DNA of 64,000 nucleotides from Spirogloea muscicola (GCA_009602725.1 WELB01000064.1:407462-471461), one strand, 5' to 3'. Positions 30,328 through 41,998 are shown, counted from the stretch's first letter. Notes: a model not told the origin generated them from the sequence alone. Translations and numbers: made by a program.

Positions 30328-31955
30328 GGTGGGGTGGCCATCGGCCAATGTCACTCTAGGTAGACCATCTGCTTGCAATGCCAGAGTGGAGCACACCACA
30401 TCCCTTTTGACGAAGGACACTGAGGCCCCTGAGTCTATGAGGATCCTAATTGGTGCCGCAGCAACCAGCCCCTCAAAAAGCATAGTGTGTCACCCATGGA
30501 CACTGCCAAGGAATGGGGTGCGAGCCACTTAAACCCTGACCGCTGTCAGGTAATGCCTACGCTGAGTAGCTCCGACACCACCCTAAGGAGCCTGTATCCC
30601 GCCTCGTGCGAGCACAATAGCGACATCCCCAGCGGAGCTCGATCATCCACGCCTCGTTTCTGTGGCACAATGAAGAACAGAATTTCTTCAGGCCGACGGC
30701 ACTCAGGCCAGCTCAAATAGACATCAGCAGCCACTTTCAAGTCATTGTGGGCAACCCACACCAATAGAGGCCCTCCGTCCTCCAAACCTTGCAACAAATC
30801 AGAAATGGAGCGCACAACCGGTACTTTGGTTGACGGGCAAGCAATGCCAGCAAGATCAAACAGCTCAAGTGCTTCTGGCTGAATGAGATGGCTCTCAGAG
30901 GCAAGGGTCACGCACTCACGGTTGCCCTTGAAATTTCCCTTGTCCCGGCCTATATGGCGCTGTGGACGTGGCCGCGATGAAGACGGACCTGCCGCCGGGC
31001 AGTCTCGAATCTGGTGGGTCTTATCTCCGCAGCCATAGCAGCCACCACCACCTTGCTCGCGCAACTTCTGGAAGCCGCCTTCACCCCTGCCACGCGTGGC
31101 TTCTGGAAGCTGCCGTGGGACGAGCGTTCTGGCCCTCCTTAGGGTGAAACCGCTTTCTGCCACGATCTGCCTCCGCCGACCTCCCTGCCTCCAGCAGGGG
31201 ACGTTTGCCACGCCCCAGATCCGGCGTGCTGACCACCTTCCTGGCGTGCTCGACCTTCTTCGATAAGTCCGTGAACGCCTTGGTGGTAGCGGGGTCCGTC
31301 GCCACCCACGAGCGCATGTCGAACGGCAGCGTAGCCTTGAAACGTTGGCACTGGTCGATTGCCTGCATAGGCTCATTCCTCAGCTTGGAGATGAGCAGCC
31401 TGAAACGGTGCATGTAGGGTTCAAAGTCGGCGCTCCGCTCGCTTCCCATGCGAAGCGCATCCAGCTCGTCACGGGCTCGCAGCTCCGCATGTGGGTCGCC
31501 GTACGCCGACATCAGCTGCTCAGCGAAGAACCCCGAATCTTTGTACTCGGCTAGCTTCTTGGCCTTCTTGATGGAGTCCCACCACTCACGAGGCTCCCAC
31601 GCGAGGTAAGTCGCCCACAGCGACACCAATGCCGTCGCGTCCGCCATCTTGGTGTCAAACCACTTGGCCATCTCGCTCAGCCAATACTGCAGCCCACCGC
31701 GATCGTCCTCTCCGGTGAACTGGCGGGGTGGGTAGGCCGTTGCACGCCCATGCCTTCGATTGCCGGCGCTCTTGCGCACCAGATGCATCGCGGCATTGGA
31801 CTCTTGCGCATGCCGCTGTCCCGCGCGGAGCTGGGCGATGGTGGTGCCGTGCTCCTCGCACATCCGCTCAAGCAGGCGGTAAAGCCCCTCCGGAACTGGG
31901 TCCGTTGCAGCCTGGACTGCCGCCAGGTCCTGCGTAAGGAGTGCAACGCGGTGCA
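30328..31955 (-). pseudogene. Chromovirus gag-protease (family A type)
   Basis: The minus strand codes a nearly complete capsid from RVALLTQDLAAVQAATD, with LYRLLERMCEEHGTTIAQLR, PRQFTGEDDRGGLQYWLSEM, EWWDSIKKAKKLAEYKDSGF and LMSAYGDPHAELRARDELDA. Near 31130 the frame changes. The second frame holds the nucleocapsid knuckle CYGCGDKTHQIRDC, a basic PRPQRHIGRDK, then ECVTLASESHLIQPEALELF and the protease site RILIDSGASVSFVK. The gag N-terminus is cut off by a family A LTR at 31956 and the protease by another at 30327. Gag forms the virus-like particle and the protease matures the polyprotein. Confidence 0.88.
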
Positions 31956-32173
31956 TGTAATAAACCAGCCGTCTGGTTAAGCCACATGGCTCTGTTGGCA
32001 TTACATGACCGACTATTAGGGCCAGGCGACCCTCCAGCTGGCGGGCTGGCTGGCCGGGCAAGTGGCCCGCCCGGGTGCGGGCCCCGCCCGTCCTTAGAAT
32101 ACCCCTCGCCAGGATCCGCCCGTTCAACGGAAGATCTTTGGGCCCGACGCAAGGCGGGCCTTGGGGCGACCCG
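31956..32173 (+). repeat. Family A LTR start, truncated
   Basis: It begins TGTAATAAACCAGCCG directly after gag codons and runs through GCCACATGGCTCTGTTGG to a GGCCTTGGGGCGACCC end, where the family D LTR sequence takes over. The second half is missing. Confidence 0.7.
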
Positions 32174-32175
32174 AA

Positions 32176-33301
32176 CAGCAAGGCGGCGCCGCAGGGCGCC
32201 GCTCGGCTCGCGCCGCAGGCTGGCCGCCGTTGGCCGCCACTGGCCGCCACTTCAAGAAGGAAGCCGCGTGGCCTGGCGACGTACTAGATTCCCCTTGTCA
32301 GGCCCCGCCTTCTCGAAGGAGGGCCCTGAGACGAACCTCCTAGAGACCCTGGGGAGGGTGGCACGTGAAGCACTACAAGTAGGGCTGAGAGCAGACTCGG
32401 ATAACCCGGGTCAACCTCAGTGAAGCCCGCGAGAGAGAGGCGCAGCCCTGCTGCTGCCTGCTGCTGCAGCCCGCCGACGCAGCCCTGCTGCTGCCTGCTG
32501 CTGCAGCCCGTCGCCGCATCCCGTCGTCGCGGATCTTCATCGGCTCTCTGTAAGTAAGTCTGTGACTGCGGTCGCTGCCCCGTACCTGAGAGGTGAGCTG
32601 CTGCCTGTCGGCAGCATCTTAGGGTAAGACTTCCGCTGTGTGAAACACGTGGTGCTTTACTGTGCTGGGGTTTGTTTCTGAACCCCAATTGTAAGGATCT
32701 CGCCCTACACACGCAGTTAGAGAGAGCAGTCCTTATTGGGTTCGAGCATAGGGAGTTTAGGGGCCAATCCACTACACAAGGAAGCACTAGCGCATAGCGT
32801 AGCGGAAGACAGGCCCTTTGGCGCCGCCGTCCGGCGGCGGCTCCACCTCCTGGGCGCAGGCCGGCGCAGCAAAGGCCCCGCAGCAGAGTGCGGCGGCGGC
32901 TGCGGCGGCGAGCAGCGGCAAGGCTGCTCCTGGGCTTCCCGGGCTCGAACTGATTAATGAGCCTCGGACCCCAAGGCTCCTTAGTGCTCCCCCGGGCAAC
33001 CCCCCCTCCAGGGGTGTGAGCGGGTCGCCCCAAGGCCCGCCTTGCGGCAGGCCAAAGGTCCTCCCTTGGACGGGTGGATCCTGGCGAGGGTATTTTAGCA
33101 CGGGCGGGGCCCGCCTCTGGGCGGGGCACCTGCCCAGCAAGCCAGTCCGCCACCTGGCGGGCCACTTGTCCCAAATGGCCGGTCATGTGATGCCAACAGA
33201 GCCATGTGGCTTAACCAAACGGCTGGTTCATCACACCAATGACCGAAACCAATAAGGACGTCCTAACCCCTACCTGTCTGTATGGGGCTTAGGACGCTTC
33301 A
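32176..33301 (+). repeat. Family D 5' LTR, 5'-truncated and split by a solo family A LTR
   Basis: The family D sequence runs 32176-32689 and resumes at 33236/33241-33301, ending TTAGGACGCTTCA. The interior is the family A solo LTR. A primer-binding site follows. About the first 240 bases of the LTR are missing on the left. Confidence 0.8.
32690..33235 (-). repeat. Solo family A LTR, duplication CCAAT
   Basis: The 546-bp LTR starts TGTGATGAACCAGCCG on the minus strand and ends GCGAGATCCTTACA. CCAAT occurs directly on both sides (32685-32689 and 33236-33240). It sits in the conserved end block of the family D LTR. Confidence 0.92.
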
Positions 33302-33302
33302 T

Positions 33303-33314
33303 TGGTATCAGAGG
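33303..33314 (+). other. Primer-binding site for initiator tRNA-Met
   Basis: TGGTATCAGAGG starts two bases after the family D LTR end and matches the 3' end of initiator tRNA-Met in reverse complement. It confirms that the preceding LTR is a 5' LTR. Confidence 0.85.
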
Positions 33315-33849
33315 TGTCCTTGCATCTGACTAGCCTCGTCATACGGCTGCAGTGCAAGATTCCTTCTGCTGTACTGGTACTGATTAGTCCTTTGCGACTT
33401 GAGTTCTCGTGCCAGAGTGTATCCGTGGGTCTGCATCGCCGGGTTGACTGGTGCTGTCCATCCTATCGCTTGCCGTATCCACGTGACCGGGGTCGGCGAT
33501 GGCTGCAGATCCTCCATCACCCCGAGCAGCAAGCCGTATTGCCAGGTCAGTACATAACTGTGTAACCTTCTGCGGTCGGCGGATTGCCTGCCGTGTGGCA
33601 AGGAGTTGAAACCGACCGCCGCTGGGCGGCGAAGGCTGACAGTCTGCCAGAGGCTGGTCCGTACTTCAGTCCTTTATTCTCCCTCAGTTGCTCGTACGGC
33701 TCGCGATATGGGGGAATGATTGGTGCGCTGCCATGGTTGCTCTGCTTTTCCGGGGCCCCGGCCTAGCTCAGTATCATTGTGGTAGTATTGTCTCGGCTGT
33801 TGTTCCCTACGCTAGCCGCTGACTTGATCTCTCAGTGTGTTGGTGTAGA
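33315..33849 (+). other. Leader of the family D chromovirus
   Basis: This 5' untranslated region shares ordered blocks with the leader at 43552-44095 (CTAGCCTCGT, CGGTCGGCGGATTGCC, GGTGTAGAATGGAGTC). No open frame of note lies before the gag ATG at 33850. Confidence 0.7.
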
Positions 33850-34465
33850 ATGGAGTCAGCGGACTCAAGTGCACCACCCAGCCCCCCTCCGCCAACCGTA
33901 CCTCCTCCTGAAGTCGAGGATGTTGTCAACGACCTAGCGCAGCTCCGTACACCTAGCCCGGAGGGGCTGACTTCTGGAGAGGTGCGACGCCTTGCGCGTC
34001 TGAAGGAGCAGCTGGAGACTGCCGTTCCCGGTGGGGAATCGCTGGCGAATCTGCTGTGTGCCGAGATTCGGACCCTGATTGCCCGGGTGTGTGCGGGTGA
34101 AGAACGGATCCAACGCCTCAAAGCGAAGGTCAGCCATGGCGCTAGGCTGGGCCGTGCCCAGCCATGCCAACCTGCCAAGTTCAGTGGGCAGGGCAATCTT
34201 GCAGCGGGTTGCGGGAAATGTTGGCGTGGTTCGTCCTGTGCGAGGCGCCATCGGCGTCGCGAGTCGGCATTGCTGCCACGTACCTGACCGGTGATCCTGC
34301 CACGGGGTGGGAGTCTGTGAAGCTATCCTCTATCCCCAGCATTGTTCACACGTGGAATTTCTTCACAAGATCGCTGACATCTATGTACGGTGAGGTGCAT
34401 GCGAAGTTGAAGGCCAGCAATGAACTCGCCGCCATCCGCATGCGCGGTGACGATTTCGAAGACTA
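33850..34465 (+). pseudogene. Gag N-terminal half of the family D chromovirus
   Basis: The ATG at 33850 starts MESADSSAPPSPPPPTVPPP, nearly the same as the family B gag at 44096. A Leu-rich helix follows (GEVRRLARLKEQLETAVPGG, EIRTLIARVCAGEERIQRLK). A frameshift near 34180 moves the frame to MLAWFVLCEAPSASRVGIAA, TYLTGDPATGWESVK and SMYGEVHAKLKASNELAAIR. It ends at GDDFED, where inverted family A leader sequence starts. The rest of this element probably resumes at 36186. Confidence 0.8.
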
Positions 34466-35393
34466 GGCAAGCAAGGCAGCGCACAAATCCACACCTCAAT
34501 CAACAGGCAGGCAGACAGCCGCAATGTGACCAAGACCGATGCTCGCGAGCAACGCTGGGCACACGACTGACCTCACCACACAAAGCTGCAAGCCCAAGCT
34601 TCACCTCAAAAGGAGCGAACGCAGCAAGTGGTCCTGGAGGATCAGTCCGCAATGTGGCGTTGGTCGTTGCCGGCTCGGCGCAAAGATGCCTCTGCACCCG
34701 GCGCGTCAGAGGAGCCGTCCCACGGACCAACGTCTGGCAAGCACTTCAACTTTGACAGAAAAAGTCAGGCCAGAATATCAAGGAGATCCTTGCATCATCA
34801 GCGAGCACAAAAAGTCACAAGCACGATGGATGCAAGACCACCTCTGATACCAATTGTAACGAATCTCGCCCTGAACACGCAGTTAGAGGGAGAGAGTCCT
34901 TATTGTATTCGAGCATAGGGAGTTTAGGAGCCAACCCACTACACAAGGAAGCACTAGCGCATAGCGCAGCGGAAGACAGGCCCTGTGGCGCCGCCTCGAC
35001 GGCTACTCCAGCTCCTGGGCGCAGGCCGGCGCAGCAGGCCCCGCAGCGCCGTGCGGCGGCGGCTGCGGCGGCGAGCAGCGGCAAGGCTGCTCCAAGGCTT
35101 CCTCGGCTCGAACTGATTGTGGAGCCTCTGCCCCTGAGGCTCCGAGGTGCTTCCCCGTGCCAACCCACCTCCAGGGGTGTGAGCAGGTTCGCCCCAAGGC
35201 CCGCCTTGCGGCAGGCCAAAGGTCCTCCCTTGGCCGGGCGGATCCTTGAAGGGTATTTCCGGACGGGCGGAGCCCGCACCCGGGCGGGCCACCGGCCAGC
35301 CAGCCTGACAGCTGGCAGGGCACCTGGCCCAAATAGTCGGTAATGTAATGCCAACAGAGCCATGTGGCTTAACCAGACGGCTGTTTCACTACA
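34466..35393 (-). mobile_element. 5' end of a minus-oriented family A element (leader, PBS, LTR)
   Basis: The minus strand from 35393 shows a complete 5' LTR (TGTAGTGAAACAGCCG ... GATTCGTTACA, 34855-35393). Next come the primer-binding site TGGTATCAGAGG (complement of 34841-34852) and 380 bases of leader matching 51640-52010 in reverse. No gag follows: the leader stops at 34466 against another element's gag. A deletion or recombination removed the rest. Confidence 0.85.
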
Positions 35394-36185
35394 ACGTGGA
35401 CACGCAGCGGAATACCTTGCCCTGAGGCGCCGCCGACAGGCGGCGACTCGCCTCTCGGTACGGGCCAGCAGCTGTCCCCCGAGGGAGCAGCCACAGCCTA
35501 CCTTCAGGAGAGCCGATGAAGAACCGCAGGGACGGGTTGCGGCGTTGGGCTGCAGCAGCAGGCAGCAGCAGGCCTGCGTGGACGAGCTGCGGCAGCAGGC
35601 GGCAGCAGGGCTGCGCGCCTCTCTCTGGCGTGGGCTTCGCTCACTTGGACCGGTGCCCGGAGGCTGGTCTCAGCCCTACTTATAGTGCTTCATGTGCCAC
35701 ATTCCCCAGGGGTCTATGGGAGGCTCGCCTCAAGGCCCACCTCGAGAAGGCGGGCCCTACAGGGAAATACGGTCGTGAGGGCGGTGGCGCCGCCCTGCGC
35801 GGCGCGGTGCCGCCCTGCGCGGTGCCGCCCTACGCGGTGCCGCCCTGCGCGGCGCCGCCAGGCGCGTCACAGAGCTACACGCGTCACAGGTATGTCACTA
35901 CGAGTCCGGCGGCCATGAGGTGCCGCTCACCGGTGCGGCGGACATGCCGCCGACGAGCGCGTCGCGGTGCCACCCTGCGCGGTGCCGCCCTGCGCGGCGT
36001 GGTGGCAATGGCCCGGGGCCCGGGCGGCCCTGCACCGACAGCTCCGGCGAGCCGCGGTGAGCCGCGTCTCACTTGCCGCGTGTCGCCCACGTGTCGCACG
36101 CCAACGATACCGGGGCCGCGTGCCGTTACCACGCGTTAGAATTCAACCCACGGTTAAACGTCACGTAACGGATTGGGACGTTACA
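35394..36185 (-). repeat. Family B LTR, minus orientation, end missing
   Basis: On the minus strand it starts TGTAACGTCCCAATCC at 36185 and follows the family B LTR as far as TTCCGCTGCGTGTCCACGT-like sequence at 35394. The last 110 bases are missing, displaced by the family A insertion at 35393. Its right edge lies in RT coding sequence of the family D chromovirus. Confidence 0.75.
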
Positions 36186-36366
36186 TCGGCGGTCGCCGCC
36201 ATACGTCCTATGTATCGACTGAGTCCTCTCGAATTTGCGAGATGCAATCCCAAGTGGAGGATTTGCTAAAGAAAGGGCATATTGAGCCCTCCCAGTCGCC
36301 GTACGGTGCACCAATTCTCTTCGTTAAGAAGAAAGATGGTAGTCTTCGAATGTGCATCGACTATGC

Positions 36367-37464
36367 TGTAACATCCCTGCCCCTAATCACACACTTAGGG
36401 TCAGAGTGTCCTGGTTTAGATTCAAGCATAGGGTGTTTAGGAGACAACTCTAATATTGAAGAAACGCCAACGCACATACGCGCACAGAGCGCAGCGGAAG
36501 TCTTACCCTGAGGCGCCGCCCTAGGGCGGTGACTCTACCCATAGACTTACAGAGAGCCGGCGGGGCCCGCCTCGACGAGCTGCGGCGACGGGCTGGGCAG
36601 CAGGCGACAGCAGCCGAGCTATAGCATCCCTGTCCAGAGAGCCGGCGGGGCCCGCAGCGACGAGCTGCGGCGACGGGCTGGGCAGCAGACGACAGCAGCC
36701 GAGCTATAGCATCCCTGTCCAGAGAGCCGGCGGGGCCCGCAGCGACGAGCTGCGGCGACGGGCTGAGCAGCAGACGGCAGCAGCAGAGCTGTGGCGGCGG
36801 CGGCGGCAGCAGGCAGCAGCGGGGCTGGCTAGGCGGCAGCGGGGCTGGCTAGGCAGCAGCAGGGCTGTGTCTCTCTCGGCGCTGGTCGGACCCCCGAGCC
36901 CGGCTAGGGCCTACTACTTAATAGCGTTCCCTCTGCCACCCCTCTCCGAGGGTGTGACGAGGGTCGCCCCCAAGGCCCTCCCCCGAAGGGGCGGGCCGGA
37001 CGAAGGGGACACGGAGAGCGGCGCCTTGGGCGGCTCCAAGGAGGCGCGAAGCGGCGCCTTGGGGCGGCTCCAAGGAGACGCGAAGCGACGCGTGAACGCG
37101 GCGCTATTGGACGGCGCGGAAGGGCACCTTGGCGGAGCCAATGAGGTACGACGGGGTGCCTTGTGCGGCATCAAGGGGGCGCGACGCGGAGCCTCGGGTG
37201 GCGCCGAGGAGGCGCGCAGCGGCGCATGGGGCGGCGCCTCGCGGCGCGAAGGGCCGCGGCGCCGAGGGGGCGGAGCACGTACGGTACGGAACGGGGCCTC
37301 GGGCTGCGGCGCCGGGGGCAGAGCACGTGCAGTATGGAACCAGGGCCGCGGGCCGCGGCGCCGGGGCGGAGCCGGGACCGTTGAGCGTTCCCCGTGACAA
37401 ATACAAATACAAACATGTAAGATTACCCGCACCGTTGCCACCCCCAAACGGAGGGAACGTTACA
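36367..37464 (-). repeat. Solo family C LTR in RT, with 85-bp tandem repeats
   Basis: It starts TGTAACGTTCCCTCCG on the minus strand at 37464 and ends TTACA at 36367 (1098 bp). The right flank ATCGC and left flank ATGC can be a 5-bp duplication with one lost base. Removing it restores RT codons CIDYRALNKF. An 85-bp unit beginning AGAGAGCCGGCGGGGCCCGC is repeated 2.7 times (starts 36551, 36636, 36721), which explains the extra length. Confidence 0.82.
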
Positions 37465-38756
37465 ATCGCGCTCTAAACAAGTTCACCGTCAAGAACCGGT
37501 TATCGTTGCCGAATTGATGATCTGTTCGATCGTCTCGCAGGAGCTAAAGTGTTCAGCTCTCTTGATTTGCAAAGCGTCTATCACCAATTTCGCATTACCC
37601 CTGAGGAAATACCGAAGTCGGCGTTCCGTACGCCAATCGGCCACTTCCAATTTAAAAGTGCTCAGTTTTGGCTTGACCAATGCACCTTCCACATTTCAGG
37701 ATGTTATGACAAAAGTCTTTGGCCCCTCACTATACGTTTTCGTGCTGGTCTACTTGGATGATATTCTGGGGTTCAGTAAAACGCCTGAAGATCACGTGCG
37801 GGACCTGCGGCAAGTGCTGCAGCTGCTCCGTGAAACCAAGTTGTATGCCAAGAAATCCAAGTGTGCCTTTAAGCAGCCCGAGCTGGCATACTTAGGGCAC
37901 GTAGTGGGCAAAGACGGGGTTCGCGTCGACTGCAGTAGTAAAGGACTGGCCGGTGCCAAAGAATGTGCCAATGTTGCGTTCCTTCTTAGGATTCCCGAAA
38001 TATATTCGCAAGTTCCTGCAAGGATACAGAAGTATGGCCTCTCCTCTTACGAAGCTCACTCGTAAGGACGTGCCCCGGGGGTGAACGTCCGAGTGCCAGA
38101 AGGCATTCGAAGATATAAAACGGGTCCTGATTAATCCACCCGTTTTGGCTTTGCCTCGAGAAGGCGTGCCATATGATGTAATTAGTGACGCCTCATTGAT
38201 CGGTTTTGGTGCCGTTCTCTTGCAGGAGGGTCACCCCGTAGCATATGAGAGTCGCCTGCTTCGTCCAGCAGAGCGCAACTATACTAGGGGGGAGCAAGAG
38301 CTCCTTGCTATTGTGCACGCCCTACGTGTGTGGCGCTGCTGTCTCGAGGGTGTTTAATTTATGTACGGTCGTAACGGATCATTGCCCGTTGACCTACTTT
38401 CACACACAACAGCATTTGAGCAGGCGTCAAACAAGGTGGGCAGAGTTGTTGGCCATATTCCATTTTCAGAGGGTGTACCGCCCTGGAAGATTGAATGTTG
38501 CGGACCCGGTGAGCCGCAACATTGCAGGGGCTGATGTGTCTTGCACGCTACAGGGGTTCAAACCGCAGACGTGCGGCCTACTCGTGGAGCTGCGCGGCAG
38601 CCCACCACCAACCTCTCTGAGCTGTATGTGCGTATTCGTAATGGGTATAGCACCGACCCATGGTATGCAGATGCAACCAATACACGCACACTTGTGTCTG
38701 ACCAAGATTTCTGGTGGCGAGGGGACGCCATTGCAGTTCCTGACTGCAATGCCCTA

Positions 38757-38790
38757 GGGTTTAGGTTTGGGGTTTAGGGTTTAGGGTAAG
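38757..38790 (+). repeat. Interstitial telomere repeats inside integrase
   Basis: After codons for DCNAL the sequence becomes AGGGTTTAGGTTTGGGG followed by two exact TTTAGGG units, then returns to integrase codons for QEVHEPYSGHLGM. Intact relatives (47341-47400) lack the telomere units and have about 13 other bases instead. The insertion is therefore at one position inside a transposon gene and is not a chromosome end. Confidence 0.88.
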
Positions 38791-39558
38791 TACTATCATG
38801 CAAGAGGTGCATGAGCCCTATAGTGGTCATTTGGGTATGGGAAAAACAAAGAAAGCTATTCAGCTTCTCTTTTGGTGGCCAGGCTTGAAAGCCCAAGTAC
38901 AGCCTTTTGTGAAGACTTGCGCCACCTGCCAGCGTAGTAAGGCACGCTCTCACAAGCCTGCCGGACTGCTCCAATCTTTGGAGATTCCTCCGCGGAATTG
39001 GTCTGATGACAGTGTGGAATTCATCACCCAACTCCCCAAGACGCGAACAGGCTATGATGCCATTGTCGTGTTTGTGGATCGGCTAAGTAAATTGGTGCAT
39101 TTCGCACCTACGACCACCAAAGTGTCCGCTCAGGAATTTGCTGGTATCTTCGTGGACCGTGTATGGAAACTGCACGGAGTGCCGAAGCGAATCGTGTCTG
39201 ATCGCGACCCTCGCTTCACGGGTTACTTCAGACGCGAAGTGTGCAGGCTTATTGGCACTGCGTAGTTGCCGACGAGGGAGAGTTTCAGGTGGAGAAGATC
39301 TTGTCTCACAGCGACAAACTCCGTGAGCGACGAAAGTTCCGAAAGTACCTTGTCAAGTGACTAGGTTATGGACCAGAGCACAATCCCTGGGAACCGGCGG
39401 CCAATCTTGCCCGTTGACGCCCCGTTCTCCGTAAGTATCTTGCCAAAGGCCATTCCCCTTTGCGTTGTAGTACCACACACCCCCGTCGAACTTAACCTCG
39501 TCGGGATCGTGCCCCCTTGACTTGTTCCCGAGGACGTGAACACCTAAGTGGGGAGGAA

Positions 39559-40339
39559 TGTAACATTCCCATCGTTACGTGACGTTTAACCGCGTGATGT
39601 GATGCGCGGTGTAACGCGCCTGTCAGCAATGTGACGCACAGGCGCGCCGCCTCCAGCAGAGGCGGGGGTTCCTGACTTGCGGAGAGAAGCTCCTCGGCAT
39701 ATTCTGGTATTTGCCGACACACTCATAAGACGTGTATGTGACACGTGTGGCGCGCCCGTGATGCCGCGCCACACCCGTGCGCACTGGCGGCTCCGCAAGC
39801 CGGCCCCGCAGGGCGCCGCTCGGCGGCGCCGCAGGCTGGCCGCCGTTGGCAGCCACTGGCCGCCACTGGCCGCCACTTCCAGAAGGAAGCCGCGTGGCCT
39901 GGCCACGTACTAGATTCCCCTTGTCGGGCCCGCCTTCTCGAAGGAGGGCCCTGAGACGAACCTCCTATAGACTCCTGGGGAGGGTGGCACGTGAAGCACT
40001 ACAAGTAGGGCTGAGAGCAGACTCGGGTCACTCGGTCAACCTCAGTGAAGCCCGCGAGAGAGAGGCGCAGCCCTGCTGCTGCCTGCTGCCGCAGCCCGTC
40101 GCCGCATCCCGTCGTTGCAGATCTTCATCGGGTCTCTATAAGTAAGACTGTGACTGCAGTCGCTGGCCCGTACCTGAGAGGTTAGCTGCTGCCTGTCGGC
40201 AGCATCTCAGGGTAAGACTTCCGCTGTGCAGAACACGTGGTGCTTCGCTGTGCTGGGGGTTTGTCTCTAAACCCCAATATCCGAAACCAATAAGGACGTC
40301 CTAACCCCTAATTGTCTGTATAGGGCTTAGAACGCTTCA
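39559..40339 (+). repeat. Family D 3' LTR
   Basis: It starts TGTAACATTCCCATCG after a polypurine tract and ends TTAGAACGCTTCA (781 bp). The U3 part repeats GGCCGCCACTGGCCGCCAC, and CTACAAGTAGGGCTGAG marks the core promoter position. Gag sequence of a related element follows within 100 bases, so the LTR is shared by, or joined to, a second body. Confidence 0.85.
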
Positions 40340-41998
40340 GCCTCTGACTTGATCCTTCAGTGTAAGGTATCAGGCCTGGAGCTTCTCTAGATCGTCGGCG
40401 AGGTCCTCGTCCTCAAGAGTTGGAACGGCCGGTGGAGGAGGACTTGAGCACGTGCTGGAGTCCGGCAACGGCTGCAGCATGTACGGCAAGGTTCATGCCG
40501 AGCTCAATGCGCGAAATGAACATGATGTCATTCGTATGAGGAATATCGATTTTGAAGAATATGTGCGGCGCTTCCACATGCTGCTGTCAAAGCTCAACAC
40601 CAAGCTTATTGGACAACGCTGACCAATTTCAACCTTTCTAGGCGGGGCTGCCAGAGCACGTGGCCCTCCTTGCCTAATCGGGTACTGTGACCTTCCAGCC
40701 GGTGGACACTTTGGACCGCCTGATTGTGCAGGCGCGTATCACTCTCGCCACCTACCCGCGAAAACGTCCCCTGGCAGAGGTCGTCGACCCGGCTGCGCCT
40801 TTATCTTTGAAGCGTCGCCCTAGTCGTATGCCTAGCACCAGTGCTAAGCCCTATGTGGGGCCACGGCGCCCAGCGAAGCCCGTGGCCTTCGTTCCCGAGA
40901 AGACGCGCTTGCTACCGGTGTGGTCAGAAGGGCCACCGCATCCGCGATCGCACCCAAGCTCCTGAGCACCCCTCGTCAAGCAGATCCGCTCCACCCGGCC
41001 CCAAGGGGCAGTATAAAGGCAAAGGAGATCGTGAGTGCCCTTCCTTTACTCCTCTGTGGAGTCCTCAACTGCATGTGCGAATGCTTATTTGCCCGTGTAG
41101 GACATGCTTGTCCGCAGTTTCCTGTCCTAGTGTTACGCTCCCTGCATATGCTAATGCAAACTTTGGTGAATGGTGGTCCCCTTCTTGTCTAGGTTCCCCG
41201 CAACCAAGTGCAACCAAGTCAGCTGCTCAGATGTATCTAGTTTGGGTATATCATCATGGAGCTAACGACCCTGTGTTTTTCATCGTAAGATGCATGCGAG
41301 GACTGAATTCTCCACCCCAACCGGGCCTGTCCCTGCTCTGTCGCTACACAGCAGGCCATCCCCACGTCGTCCCTGGTGCTGCTGAATCACCTACGAAAAA
41401 GCTCATCTATGTGCTTTGCAAATGTAGTCTCGCTTCTGTGGGTGACGTCGCACTTTGTGCTTCGACGCCCAGTATGCCTTTTACCGGCATAGCGGCTGGT
41501 CAGCCAGCCCAGATCCTTGTAGACACGGGTGCTTCTGTATTCTGTGTTAGTGAGACTTTTGTGTGTAACAATGGCTTGCCTTTGCAAACTGTTATTGTCT
41601 TGCAGGCTACATTGGCCAATGGTCAAAATATAGGTTTTGGGCCTTTGCAAAGTGCCCCTTCGCATCCAAAGCTACAGGACGGTTGTGTCTTGACATGTCA
41701 TTAATTTGGCGTCTGCCTTTGATGTATCTTAGGCGATGATTGGCTCTGTGCCACCGCGTCTGTGCTTGATTGTAAGCAGCGCACTTGTGTCGGCCGAAGT
41801 GGTCTTCGTCGTTTCAAATTGCACAACGTCGACATTACCTGTGTACCACCACCCATGCAAGAGTCTTTCTGCGGCTTTCACCTGTGCGGATGAAGAAGCC
41901 CCTTCGCAAAGAACCAGCTTCGGCTGCGTCTGGGTGTTGTGCTAAGTGCTGAGTCCCCCCCTGACTCTGATATGAGTATCGTGGCCTCAAGTAGTACG
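40340..41998 (+). pseudogene. Second chromovirus gag-protease body
   Basis: The + strand has the end of a leader (CTTGATCCTTCAGTG), then MYGKVHAELNARNEHDVIRM with FEEYVRRFHMLLSKLN (capsid end). VDTLDRLIVQARITLATYPR follows, then a knuckle CYRCGQKGHRIRDR in which the last Cys is Arg. Downstream frames give YLVWVYHHGANDPVFFIVR, GLSLLCRYTAGH and the protease active site AQILVDTGASVFCVS, then ATLANGQNIGFG. Several frameshifts are present. The first half of the leader and the gag N-terminus are deleted. It ends at an inverted LTR at 41999. Confidence 0.82.

Larger units (their letters stand above)
36186..39558 (+). pseudogene. Chromovirus pol (family D): RT, RNase H, integrase, chromodomain
   Basis: 36186-36366 codes the start of RT ([37 protein letters not shown]). 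After a solo LTR, 37465-38060 continues RT with KFTVKNR, VFSSLDLQSVYHQFRITPEE, FGLTNAPSTFQDVMTKVFGP, VYLDDILGFSKTPEDHVRDL and YLGHVVGKDGVRVD. RNase H spans 38070-38530 (VPYDVISDASLIGFGAVLLQ, GRLNVADPVSRNIAG). The integrase zinc region is HEPYSGHLGMGKTKKA ... CATCQRSK. The core holds SVEFITQLPKTRTGYDAIVV and IVSDRDPRFTGYF up to RLIGTA at 39264. There the sequence jumps to the chromodomain ([36 protein letters not shown]), so the end of the core and the tether are deleted. The polypurine tract AAGTGGGGAGGAA ends at 39558. Confidence 0.88.

Noticed and set aside
36551-36805. CRISPR-like array from regularly spaced repeats
   Set aside because: The units are contiguous 85-bp tandem duplications with no distinct spacers, and the genome is eukaryotic.
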